In this document: positions 39,501 through 49,223 of the stretch, one piece after another | Layout: the number at the start of each line of letters is the position of its first letter | Position numbering within the stretch: the stretch's first letter is position 1 | NCBI GenBank assembly: GCA_945859605.1 | Contig: OX243814.1 | Coordinates: 22,747,345-22,811,344, forward strand | Direction of reading: 5' to 3' | Length of the DNA stretch: 64,000 nt | Origin: Lumbricus rubellus | Lineage: Eukaryota; Annelida; Clitellata; Crassiclitellata; Lumbricidae | The notes under the pieces: generated by a model | Database searches by the model: none | What the model was told of the DNA's origin: nothing | What the model saw: the letters and a program-made list of their open reading frames with translations, nothing else | Position numbers and translations under genes: made by a program

Positions 39501-41901
39501 TTTACAATGACACTCCGTGCACAGAAATCTATATTGTTATGGCAGCGCTTGCTAGATGCATGGAATAAATAATCAAACAGTGCAACATTAAATTGCAGTT
39601 AGCCCTCTAATGTACTCAGAGTCTGTGTGTCACCAGTTGTCTGGCTGTTGGACACAATCGGTCTGCCAAATTGATTGGAGGACGGGTTGCATGTGGTCAA
39701 CACAAAGTGTCTGCCTTCACCAGACGCATATTCTAGGCTAGCTTTAAGGACTTCTTCTTCACCTAAATGCTTGTTTAAATAAGGTCCATCATCAAACTAG
39801 TAACATATATCAAGAGTGTGTGTTTTTATTCCAATTGGATCCAATTTCTAGGCTTTCTACCACAATTTGAACTCCCGAAAAATCAACAAACCTACCAGCT
39901 TACTACGTGGTCACCTAGACCTTGTCATCACCAGCAGAGATGATCAAGTGAATGATCTCACAACATTGTTGGATCATTCCATCATCAACTTCACTCTTCC
40001 TTCCTTTCATCTTCAACAGATTGAATCCGTCTCCATGATACGGCATTGATACGTGCATGGAAGTCATATGAAACATATTATGTGCCTTCAGAACCACTCT
40101 ACAAGATAGTCAAGAGATGCTCGATCTTCACTGGGTTCTATTCTGGTCGCACAATTATTTGACCTGCAATAGTTCTCTACAGTTACAAATCTCTGTGATG
40201 CTATGCTACCTTAACACAAGGTCTGGACAAGTGGACATGCCATTAATCTCATTTGACGCTAATTACCATCGTCTCCATTGTCGTACCTGATGCTTGGAAA
40301 GTAGTTATCGCCAAACAGACAATCCTAGTGATTGACTAGCTTGAATTATCCAACTCTGCTTGCTACATCGACGCTACCATTAGAAGGAAGTTGATCATTG
40401 CGAAAGATGACCTAGCAAAACGTAAAACCCTCGACGCCTGTAGACATCAACCTCCGGTCTCCTCGGCTGTACTTCTCGTCACACTGAAAACTGTTCTACA
40501 TTCTTCACTGTCAACTGCCAATGGTCCTCCACCGTCATTCTCATCAACACCTCCTATTGTCTTTGATAACTTTCATTCTAGTTTGGAATCAGACCTTCAT
40601 CGCGCACTAGAATCTGCAAATCTAAATTCATGCGAACAAGTGGCACTACCCATTTTGGCATCAGTGACATTTTAGACGACCTTGCTTCCTTTATGGTAAA
40701 TGTCTCTTTAACTCTTTAATGCCGAGATGGTAGTAAATGGTATGAGGAATCCTATACCCTCCGGCATTAAAGGGTTAAGTCACTCAGTGAAGGCTGCATC
40801 CCATCCTAGAAACATGCTTTATTATTCATTCACTTAAAAAGGCTAATCTCAATAAGCACAAATCTCTGCCAAAGCTACCAACCTCTTTCCTATCCATACT
40901 CCTTATCAAACAATTGACTCTTGACTCTTCAGCTTCTAATTTCCCCTCCAACTTCTCCCCATCTTGAACCATACGGTGTTCTTCCACCCCCCCCCCCCCC
41001 CAAATCAATCAGGCGTCCATCACTCTGCAAGCATTGCTCTTCTCTGTCTCCTCCTGAAATTTATTCTGCTGTTGACAGGTCAGAACTGGCTGTCTATGAT
41101 GTGCCTGCAGCTTTGATATGGTTGTTGACCACAATATTCTTCTTCAGTGTCTTGAGAATTTTTATGAATTAAATCAATCAATCGAAAAGTTTTATTTTGT
41201 AACCAAATAAGACGAGGTTTATAAATCATTGCAATATCAACATATCATTATTACAAAAAGGGGCCCTAAAGGGATAACAAAATCCTGATGGCTAGGGACA
41301 CCAAATTATCAATTGAATGTATATATGGTGACCTCAACTAAACTTTAGCATACACAATTACACATGCGTTACATAGAGTAAAGAAAAAAGATGAAGCAAA
41401 AAGAAATGACATAAACTAAGACTAGGGAAACAATGAAAAGGAAAATTAAATGCTCAATACTGTTGAGTCAATAAAAAATGATTTAGACAATATAAAACAA
41501 ATACGTAATTACTAGAGAGAGACCATACCACAAAGCATATAGAGGAGGAAAGGTACAGGTTGGATAAGTCGTTTGCCTTTCATTCAGTTCCTTCTATTAG
41601 AAAGGCACTTAATTTTTTTGGACAATCCAAAAGCTGGAGATAATCGCATTTCCTTTGGAGTTTTTTTAAAGGGCCTCCTTTATTGGCAAAAAACTGTATT
41701 GATGAACTGCTTAGTTGAAAGCAAACAAGTGGTTAGGCAGATAAGTCAGTGAAACTGGCCATGCCATCTATTCTTGGTAGAATGATTATCAATATTTTAG
41801 ATAATATTAATTAATCAAATCCTGGGAAACTGTCAAACTCCAGCAGAGTAACGTGAGAGTTTTTAACCTGATTCACTCCATATTTGAGCCATAAATGCCT
41901 G

Positions 41902-41948
<47 letters not shown>

Positions 41949-43093
41949 GCACTTTAGTTTTTCTTAAATTCATGAATGCCATACCTCTACAACATTGTTG
42001 CCAATCATCAAAGAATGAACGTAGATTCCTGGAATAGTCTTTTCAACCGTATCTTTGATGGAACCCATGCTCAGTGGATTGCAACAGCTATCTCCTGTTA
42101 CGAACAATAACAATAATGTAACAAGTACATTGTAAAACTTGTCATCGTCTGTCACTCCCATATCATGTAATCTAACTGCGTAATCGTCAGTTTGAATTAA
42201 TAAATTATCATTATCACCATCATCGTTGCCATCACAGCCATCATCATCATCATCATCATCACCATCAAGTAAATATAAGACTGAAAAGTGAGTGATTTTC
42301 TTGTGGTTGCTCCGTTTCAGGGCATCACATCCAAAAGTACATAGTCTGGGGTGGCAGATTATCACAACTTTTACGTGACCAATACTACAACCATGCAATA
42401 GAGAGTAATTTAGAATGCTAAACATACAGAATCTCCAGAAAAAGTCCGATAAAGTCCAATAATTGCCTGCAAACATCATGCTTTGCCCATTCCAGTGTCA
42501 GGTCAGAAACCGAGAACTAAATCCGACTAGATGAACGAGAAGTGACCCAAACTTGAATTTTAGCACATCATGACGCTTTCAGATCATGACCAGAATTCCT
42601 GCAGCTGCAGCTCTACCCAAATTTGCACGAGTGCTTTACCCTGCTGCTGGTGCACTGTTTAACGGCACGGCGTCATTTGTGGGGCGCGTTGATGTAGGTG
42701 TGGGCTCGGTGCCTTGGAGCCGGAGGGTTCCAGGTTCGAATCAACCTCAAGCCGCCACGTAGGTAGTAGGGAGCGCCTCCGAGTAGTGAGCTTGAAGGGG
42801 CGCTACAGCAAATGCGAGAAATAAATAAAGATGATAAGTGTCGTCCTCCTCTTTTACCCAGGCTTGGGACTTGCACTGTCAGAGTGCGAACAGTGGCGTT
42901 ATTCTTTTCCCTTAAATAGGCCCTAGTTGTCCAGCTCACATGATATGACTATACTTCCTGGACCATTGCAAACATATTTACCCATTCCGTGCCATATCAC
43001 CAGCGGAAGCGAAGCGTTTGTGAAGCGCGTTGACCCGATGTTCACAAACAACAATATGCAATAAAAGCAGCATGCTTTAACAATCATTTCCAT
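30505..43093 (-). CDS. PPT1: Palmitoyl-protein thioesterase 1 (lysosomal depalmitoylase)
   Basis: PPT1 removes thioester-linked fatty acids from S-acylated proteins in the lysosome. Ten coding exons on the minus strand are 43093-42982, 42094-41985, 39436-39309, 38260-38190, 36793-36706, 35964-35950, 34311-34221, 33681-33583, 33144-33073 and 30627-30505. They total 909 nt, or 302 aa plus stop (human 306). The start MEMIVK opens a hydrophobic signal peptide of about 20 residues and precedes [20 protein letters not shown]. The alpha/beta-hydrolase triad is visible: Ser111 in GFSQG, Asp229 in NDSVV and His285 in GDHLQL (human 115, 233, 289). Glycosylation sequons at Asn208 (NVT) and Asn228 (NDS) match human 212 and 232; the human Asn197 site is lost. 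The introns hold a LINE, a hAT-like element and three TTAA hairpins. A second terminal exon lies downstream at 30161-30247. Confidence 0.95.
31058..32557 (-). mobile_element. 5'-truncated LINE with intact reverse-transcriptase frame, 11-bp target duplication
   Basis: This copy sits in PPT1 intron 9, in the same orientation as the gene. The identical 11-mer TAAAAATCAGT flanks it at 31047-31057 and 32558-32568. The minus-strand frame runs without a stop from the 5' truncation ([17 protein letters not shown]) to a stop near 31067. It carries [31 protein letters not shown] and the catalytic YADD (about residues 211-214 counting from the first Met, codon ending 32479). The C-terminus has [11 protein letters not shown] and GRGRPRMCW. 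The endonuclease domain is missing. The 3' tail is a short run of the pentamer TGACA. The open frame and perfect duplication indicate a recent insertion. The LINE clade is not assigned. Confidence 0.92.
33508..33569. mobile_element. TTAA-flanked hairpin element, 62 bp
   Basis: TTAACCCTTTCCAGCCGGAA pairs with GGCGGCAAAGGGTTAA at the other end. TTAA borders suggest piggyBac-type insertion. It starts 14 bases past the PPT1 exon 8 donor. Confidence 0.65.
34391..35507. mobile_element. hAT-like non-autonomous element, 1.1 kb
   Basis: Ends CAGTGGCGGATTTAGG and CTAAATCCGCCACTG are inverted. The 8-bp duplication GGGCTGTC is at 34383-34390 and 35508-35515. No transposase frame is visible. The interior holds a 22-bp-arm palindrome at 34941-34988 and a G16-type homopolymer near 35460. 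It fills much of PPT1 intron 6, between the microexon and exon 7. Confidence 0.88.
35950..35964 (-). CDS. PPT1: PPT1 exon 6, a 15-nt microexon
   Basis: This exon supplies one base, four codons (FIQN) and two bases. Its acceptor follows a T-rich tract and CATTTTAG, and its donor is GTAAGTAA. Joined to exon 5 (ending TATCTTAG) and exon 7 (starting GGTTGTACAG) it reads [18 protein letters not shown]. This aligns without a gap to the human [18 protein letters not shown] segment. Skipping it would keep the frame (15 nt) but delete five residues of a conserved helix region. Phase closure on both sides is strong support despite the tiny size. Confidence 0.85.
38605..38740 (+). mobile_element. Shared-tail retroelement fragment, partner of 11205-11335
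   Basis: It carries GACCAATCAAATTTTGTTTC, GGCTGGGAGCGCTCCTGAGT, TTAAGGGGCTTCATATAAAT and an ATGA repeat tail. Block order matches 11205-11335. It lies in PPT1 intron 3, antisense to the gene. Confidence 0.6.
39059..39141. mobile_element. TTAA-flanked hairpin element, 83 bp
   Basis: TTAACTCATTCCCGCCTGAA pairs with GGCGGGAAAGAGTTAA, with an inner GGGTCACCCGCGACCCGAT. Same architecture as 33508-33569. PPT1 intron 3. Confidence 0.65.
39865..41170 (+). mobile_element. Decayed LINE (endonuclease and reverse-transcriptase remnants)
   Basis: The plus strand, inside PPT1 intron 2, holds broken frames typical of an [24 protein letters not shown] and [11 protein letters not shown] (39880-40010) resemble the end of an APE-type endonuclease. 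[17 protein letters not shown] (about 40565-40620) and [20 protein letters not shown] (about 41060-41120) resemble the RT linker and the FDVSAAFD motif. Several stops and frameshifts separate them. A TTAA hairpin (40708-40778) is inserted within the copy. The 3' boundary is near an AATC-rich tail at about 41165. Confidence 0.7.
40708..40778. mobile_element. TTAA-flanked hairpin element, 71 bp
   Basis: TTAACTCTTTAATGCCGAG pairs with CTCCGGCATTAAAGGGTTAA. It is inserted in the LINE remnant of PPT1 intron 2, so it is younger than that LINE. Confidence 0.65.
41905..41946. repeat. (TA)n microsatellite
   Basis: Uninterrupted TA dinucleotides, about twenty units, starting some 40 bases beyond the PPT1 exon 2 donor. 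Confidence 0.9.
42715..42835 (+). mobile_element. Short tRNA-headed SINE with shared tail
   Basis: GGTTCGAATCA (42733-42743) is a B box. It is followed by GGGAGCGCCTCCGAGTAGTG, CTTGAAGGGGCGCTACA and an A-rich end. It lies in PPT1 intron 1. Confidence 0.65.
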
Positions 43094-43288
43094 CGCATAT
43101 AAACCGTCGTTGATATAAACCAACATGTAAACACACGCCGCTCTTTTAATTCTGTCTTTCCTTATAAGTGCGTTTATATTAATCACACCACTGAAGTCAG
43201 CAGCTAAAGAGAGGGTTCGTTTTTAAAACCCTTCCAAATTAAAAGACATTTCATACGAGTTAGGCCTACAATAATTTTCACGCGTGTC

Positions 43289-43350
43289 GGACATTCATTC
43301 ATTTATTCATTCATTCATTCATTCATTCATTCATTCATTCATTCATTCAG
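43289..43350. repeat. (ATTC)n microsatellite, tail of a shared-tail retroelement
   Basis: About fourteen ATTC units lead into a degenerate complement of the SINE/LINE tail (TTTTATATCGCGCCCTTAGT, then CAGAGGCGGTTCCAG). The repeat is therefore the element's 3' end on the minus strand. A shorter sister is at 61327-61400. Confidence 0.8.
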
Positions 43351-44532
43351 GCCTAGAGATTTTATATCGCGCCCTTAGTTAAATCCACTCAGAGTCTCAG
43401 AGGCGGTTCCAGTCCAACCACGGTGAAACAAAAAAGTTTTAGGCCTAAGGAGCCTGTAAAAAAACACTGACGAGTCCACGAGTCAATCCTAGGTAGGCCT
43501 AACAGGTGCATCTGCAACGGGTAACTTTCCAGACAGATGAACCTACAACTGAGATAGTCCAGACAGCAGCTGGCAGATGATGATGGTTCTCTGCCCGAAG
43601 GCAGCTTCATTGGCTTAAATACGCCACTGGGGATGAGATGAGATGAGTGAGGTGCATGGTTTCCCGTTGCCTTCCCCACAAACATGTTGCAATGATGGGT
43701 AAGCAACTTGCCCAAGGTCGCTTCGCAGCAGGTTGCGCCTCTAGCTGCGTCCCACACGTGCTACACGGTGCTAGCTCGAGATATCTAAATCTCTGAATGT
43801 CAACTCCCAACCTGCAGGGTCTTGAACTGCAGTCCGTTGTAGGCCTATGACTTGTATCCATCAGACGCATGCCGCTCTCGCTTACCGGTGTAGCTAACTA
43901 GGCCAGTAAGTCTATAGGCCTATGTAGCCTAGTATGTTGTTGCATGTTTAACGACACTGCCATATCCAAGATGATTTGCCTATAGGCCTATTATAGTACA
44001 ATAGCCTACATCAGTGTGAGAATCGTGGAAAACTAGGCTAACTGGGAGGTTGCACCACTCCTCAAGCCCCCGGCAATTCTCACCCTGGCCTATATGTACA
44101 GAGCCTATAGGCGCCTAGGTCTACTGGTGATAATACTCGACTAATTATTTTATTGGCGTAGAAATTACCTTCAGCCTAAAAAGGTCATCAGGTTTAAAAG
44201 TATGAAACTTAGCCTACTTAAGTTAGGCCACTACCGGAATTGCCATAGCCTAGGTCTATTTATGTGAAATTTGGACGGAAAGACTAAAAAAGGTCGTCAG
44301 AAATGTTACCGGTCAAAGGATCAGCGGTTCCCAAAACGGCGGTTTTTCCCGCCCCTCCCAGAAACCTCAATTTCCTTTATTCGCCCAAACAGAGGGACTA
44401 GATTAAACACGGGGGGAGGGGGGGAAAGAGAAAGCACATTGGATAACGCACTGGGTAGATTATTATGGGGATTACTCTATTTGAGAAACTAGAGAGTGGG
44501 CACTGGGCAGATTGTTTTGACACCGCCGTAGC
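43351..44532. other. Intergenic sequence upstream of PPT1
   Basis: Holds a retroelement body with TTGCCCAAGGTCGCTTCGCA (about 43708), a SINE-like block, then TAGGCCTA-rich unique sequence. No exon was seen. The PPT1 promoter would lie just right of 43093, but no motif was recognised. Confidence 0.4.
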
Positions 44533-44857
44533 CATGGGCGTCCGCAGGAATTTTTCTAGGGGGGCGCAAACTTTTAAATTATTGTCACATGGTCTAAATT
44601 TAATGGGTGACAGTTTGAATTTCCATATTACCACGAGAGAAATCTATAGCCTACCTAGTACCTATACATTATGCGCCCAAAGAAAGTTTTAATGAGCCTA
44701 TAGGTTCAACTTGTGGAACGAATCGATAATAATATTTATCACATTGAAAATCGCGTTGTAACAATCACAACCAAATAATCTAAATTTATGTGCAACTATG
44801 CGAAAAATCCAGAGGGGCGCACTTGCGCCCCCTTGCGCCCCGCTGCGGACGCCCATG
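44533..44857. mobile_element. hAT-like MITE, CATGGGCGTCCGCAG family, copy 2
   Basis: Ends CATGGGCGTCCGCAGG and CTGCGGACGCCCATG are inverted. The 8-bp duplication GCCGTAGC is at 44525-44532 and 44858-44865. Shared interior with copy 1 includes ACATGGTCTAAATTTAATGG. Intergenic, between PPT1 and SLC12A8. Confidence 0.9.
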
Positions 44858-45002
44858 GCCGTAGCCGTACTACCGTAGGCTAAGTTGCATAATTATTAGT
44901 CCTACTCCGTTCGTCCATTATTTTGATAAGAAAGACTGCGTCTTGATCTGGCGTCATGAGTCTGTGCGAGCGAGAAATCGTCATAGGTGCGTGTTATATA
45001 TA

Positions 45003-46402
45003 CAGGGTGGCTCAAAAAAAAATGTCCCACCAGGAAAAATGCAATTTCTCCGCAGCCAATCGAGATTATTCTATGAAAATAGCAGGATTTACAGAGCAAA
45101 GAATTTGCAACAATCCCTGAAAATCTCAATAATGAATCTGTATTACTTCAGAAGTTACAGCTGTGCAAAAATTGTTTTTCATTTTTTCGAATTTCCGCAG
45201 AATCACGTTCCAATACATGCGATTTCTTTAAGATTTTTTGGCAAATTTCAGCAAACAAAGTGATGATGATGTCATATGAGCTCACTACGAGCTCTAAAGA
45301 AGCTGTTTATGAAGCAAGCTATTAATATTTGATGATATTTTATATATTAAGGTCACAATTTGTGAATCCCATACTGAACGTCATGGACAAAGTTTCTGCG
45401 GAAGATAAAATGGGAATTCAAACGTTGCGTGAGCAGAGACTGGGACATCGTACGATCATGGAAAAATCCACAATGAAAAGTGGAACCTGAGCACAATGAA
45501 GGCTATCTGCAAACGTATTTATGTAGCGAAGGTCATGTGTCGGTAGAGAGGCAGGAAGTGGTCGTTTGGTGTGATGGTAAAAGCGCGATATTCACGAAGT
45601 TCGCTTGGTAGTCGAAGGCATCAAGTTTGCAAAGCACATCATGGTTTCAGCATCAGCTATGCTGGCGTGTGTTACGGCTGCAAGGAAAGACTGCACTTTA
45701 TCCCATTCAGCATGCAGGCTAAATGTCAAACTTACCGTTGAACTCTGTTACCCAGACTCATTGAACACTGGTTACATCTGGTTTTATTTTCCTGCGGGAT
45801 GGTGCGCCTGCTTGCTCGCACGGCGAGGTTGATTATGATGCGCTATACCATACTGCCATCAACTGCAGTAAATTTATTGGCAAAGGTGACTAACAACCTC
45901 GCCAGACCTTAGTCCTCTTGCTTATCACGTCTGGGGAGCTATGCTGGAACGATGCAAGACATTTCATCCCAAGTTGGAGAACATTGGCTAGCTGAAGGAT
46001 GTCTTGCTGCTAATGTGGGATCAGTCGCCGCAGGACTCGAAACACAAGCCCATACTGAACTTCACAAAGAGTATTCGAGGTCGTAATAAAGCAGGAATTG
46101 GACCCTCCCATCATACTCTAAGATAAACTGTAAAACAGAATTCTGAGGTCGTAATGAAAGTGATATTATTTGACATGGAAATCTACAAATGACGTTTATT
46201 TTTCCCGCGGATTTTTGAAAAAACGGAATTGAAGGTTTCAACAGCTGTAACTTTTGCAAACATGAAAAGTCTCAAATGAAACTTTCAGGGATTGTTGGAA
46301 ATTCATTCCCCTACAAATTGGAAAATTTTCGCAGAAAAATTTCAATCGGTTGCGAAGTTATCGCATTTTTTCCGGTGGGACATTTTTTTTTGAGCCACCC
46401 TG
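45003..46402 (+). mobile_element. Decayed mariner-like transposon
   Basis: The terminal repeat CAGGGTGGCTCAAAAAAAAA is inverted at the right end, next to TA on both sides, and the inverted similarity extends about 120 bp inward. Frameshifted plus-strand remnants read KFAKHIMVSASA, then DGAPA (about 45800) and LAYHVWGAMLERCKTFHPKL (about 45918-45975). These are mariner transposase landmarks. Stops and frame changes show it is inactive. Confidence 0.8.
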
Positions 46403-46746
46403 TATATATAATTTTTATATATATATATCTACATATAATAAAAATTTATATATATATACATATATATAATTATATATTGTGTATTGGTAGGCGGCAGCTG
46501 CTTGCTGCTGCTGCTGCTGCCTTCGTTGCATGTCATGCAATGTACGAGAATTGAGGGAGGGATAGAAGAGGCTGGCGAATGGCTGTAGGCTGATTGCTTC
46601 GTCGTTTGGCACTGCAGCAAGGATGGGCCTACTACGTCTGTCGATGGGTCGTCGTCGTGTTCTGCGTCAAGGGTAGATGGCTGGCGATAGACCACGGCGG
46701 CAGTGATACCGCTCCTTGGCTTTTTTTCCAAGATCTTGGCTTTTTC

Positions 46747-47357
46747 GGTGTCACGACAACTCGTCTAACGACAACTCGTCTAACGACAAGTGGTCTCCGG
46801 ACAATTCGTCTAACGACAACTGGTCTACTGACAACTGATCCAGCGCTTGAGAAATGGAAGCTGGATGATAGTTTTTAGAGGTGAAATGGAGATTGGATTG
46901 ATGAAAAAACGCAAGATAAATGGAATCTGGATGATGGTTCTCTTACAGGTAAATTATAGAAGCTGGATTGACGAAAATAACGCATGATAAATAAAAGCTG
47001 GATGAAGGTATTTCTAGATCTGAAATGGAAGCAGGATTGATAAGAAAACCGCTTAAGTAATGGAAGCTGGATGAGGATAGTTTTATATATGAAATAGAAG
47101 CTGAATTGACTAAAATAACAGGCGAGAAATAAAAGCTGGATGAAGGTATTTTTAGATTTGACGTAGAAATGGATGCATGTTGGAATACATGAATGAAAAT
47201 TATCAATCCAGCTTCCATTTAAGCAAAAAAACATTTTCGTAAATCCAGCTTCTATTTCATCAATACTATTCGTCAGTAGACCAGTTGTCGTTAGACCAAT
47301 TGTCCGGAGACGAGTTGTCGTTAGACGAGTTGTCGGTAGACCAGTTGTCGTGGAACC
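46747..47357 (+). mobile_element. 611-bp TIR element, copy 1 (Mutator-like target size)
   Basis: It is flanked by the 9-bp duplication GGCTTTTTC (46738-46746, 47358-47366). Both ends are inverted arrays of a roughly 15-bp unit such as CGACAACTCGTCTAA, starting GGTGTCACGACAAC at the left and, complemented, GGTTCCACGACAAC at the right. The interior is built of diverged AAATGGAAGCTGGATGA repeats. No credible protein is encoded. A 9-bp duplication with long inverted ends suggests the Mutator superfamily, but that is inference. Confidence 0.85.
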
Positions 47358-47567
47358 GGCTTTTTCAATCGCATCTTGGGATATTGGCTTTTTTTCAAAG
47401 GACCTTGGCTTTTTTACTTGGCTTTTTTCTGCCAACTAAATGACGATAATCTTAGCAATAATCCACGAAATAGCAATACTTTAAGCAATAATCCACTAAA
47501 TAGCAATAATCTTAGCAGCAATAATACAACTATGGCAGCGGCTACATCTACTGACTAGGATTTATCC

Positions 47568-48178
47568 GGTTCCACGACAACTGGTCTACCGACAACTCGT
47601 CTAACGACAACTCGTCTCCGGACAATTGGTCTAACGACAACTGGTCTACTGACGAATAGTATTGATGAAATAGAAGCTGGATTTACGAAAATGTTTTTTT
47701 GCTTAAATGGAAGCTGGATTGATAATTTTCATTCATGTATTCCAACATGCATCCATTTCTACGTCAAATCTAAAAATACCTTCATCCAGCTTTTATTTCT
47801 CGCCTGTTATTTTAGTCAATTCAGCTTCTATTTCATATATAAAACTATCCTCATCCAGCTTCCATTACTTAAGCGGTTTTCTTATCAATCCTGCTTCCAT
47901 TTCAGATCTAGAAATACCTTCATCCAGCTTTTATTTATCATGCGTTATTTTCGTCAATCCAGCTTCTATAATTTACCTGTAAGAGAACCATCATCCAGAT
48001 TCCATTTATCTTGCGTTTTTTCATCAATCCAATCTCCATTTCACCTCTAAAAACTATCATCCAGCTTCCATTTCTCAAGCGCTGGATCAGTTGTCAGTAG
48101 ACCAGTTGTCGTTAGACGAATTGTCCGGAGACCACTTGTCGTTAGACGAGTTGTCGTTAGACGAGTTGTCGTGACACC
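47568..48178 (-). mobile_element. 611-bp TIR element, copy 2, inverted relative to copy 1
   Basis: This is the reverse complement of 46747-47357, with no difference that I could find by reading. It has its own 9-bp duplication GATTTATCC (47559-47567, 48179-48187). The two copies are separated by about 210 bases of host sequence, which makes a near-perfect palindrome. Confidence 0.85.
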
Positions 48179-48637
48179 GATTTATCCGACTTATTATTAT
48201 TCTCTGAACGTTTCTATTTCTCAAAACTAGCGCACTATGTTCCAAAATGTCGTTAGTATGTTAGAAAATTAAATTAGCGAACGGAACCAATTATTAACAA
48301 TTTAACATACATTAATTTCAGGATCAGTTATACATAATTTCATTAACATCACAATTTATAGGATAAAATAGTTTCTGTTGAAAGAAAATAGGTGGCATAT
48401 ATAGACCATATTTATAAACTTGGCTTTTCTTGGCTTTTTTTAAGACCCCATCTTGACTTTTCTTAAATTTTGGAGCGGTATCACTGCACGGCGGTCGCCT
48501 CCTCTGCGTCGTCGTCTCATCTGACTGCAGCCGCCGCCGCCGCCGGTGTGTAGCCGAATACATTAGATTATTATTTCGAAGGCGGAAGAGGAGGGGGACG
48601 GAGGAGGAGGAGGAGGACGACGACGACGACGAAGATA

Positions 48638-48671
48638 GAATCACTGCACGGCGGTCGCCGTGCAGTGATTC
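48638..48671. promoter_or_regulatory. Perfect 16-bp-arm palindrome in the SLC12A8 5' leader
   Basis: GAATCACTGCACGGCG and its exact complement are separated by GT, ending 28 bases before the ATG at 48700. In RNA it would form a stable GC-rich hairpin. TCACTGCACGGCGGTCGCC also occurs directly at 48481-48499, across the right edge of the hAT-like element. Any regulatory role is inference. Confidence 0.55.
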
Positions 48672-48699
48672 AGTGTCCAGTGTCCGTGTCCAGTCAGGT

Positions 48700-49169
48700 A
48701 TGGCTGACGCTGGCAGCAGTGATTTGGGTCGAGATGGAGGGCTACAGCATCAGGGCCCATTATCAAAGCGTGACAACCATCGAGACAATAAGGGGATCGA
48801 CTGGGAACGGCTAGGGCTTCAGGGTGATCAGTCGACCGATGAGAGTAGGATGATGCCTGATGGCCAAACTGCCGAGGGAGGGGTGGCCGAAGAGGAGGAG
48901 GAGGAGCCGACATTTGACAGTAACGCCAGGGTGGAGAAGAATGAATTGTATTCGGAAGATCAGGTAACCAGCCTTTTTTTTATCAGAGTTTAATCAATTG
49001 ATTACAATGATTAGTCCGACTATTGTTAGGGAAGCAACTATTTCAGTAAAAGTTAGACACAAAGCCGGGGAAGGACCAGCTGCCAGTCCTTAACACTGAT
49101 CCAGAATAGAACGTATTTTCAATTTTAAATATTCTTTCCAACTTTGAGATGGATGGATATTTGTTGGCG

Positions 49170-49223
<54 letters not shown>

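Larger units (their letters stand above)
46701..48486. mobile_element. hAT-like host element carrying two nested inverted elements
   Basis: The ends are CAGTGATACCGCTCC and its exact complement GGAGCGGTATCACTG. The 8-bp duplication CACGGCGG is at 46693-46700 and 48487-48494. Subtracting the two nested 611-bp insertions and their duplicated targets leaves a host of about 550 bp, rich in CTTGGCTTTTT repeats. It ends about 210 bases before the SLC12A8 start codon. Confidence 0.9.

Noticed and set aside
41970..42479. Long minus-strand frame with an Asp-rich run
   Set aside because: Only 41985-42094 is coding (PPT1 exon 2); the rest is intron with an ATC microsatellite.
46875..48050. Two matching frames on opposite strands encoding the same FIQLLF-rich peptide
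   Set aside because: They are mirror images within the two inverted 611-bp elements; low-complexity repeats, no protein family.
48324..48644. Ser-rich minus-strand frame
   Set aside because: Antisense of GAC/GAG repeats in the SLC12A8 leader.
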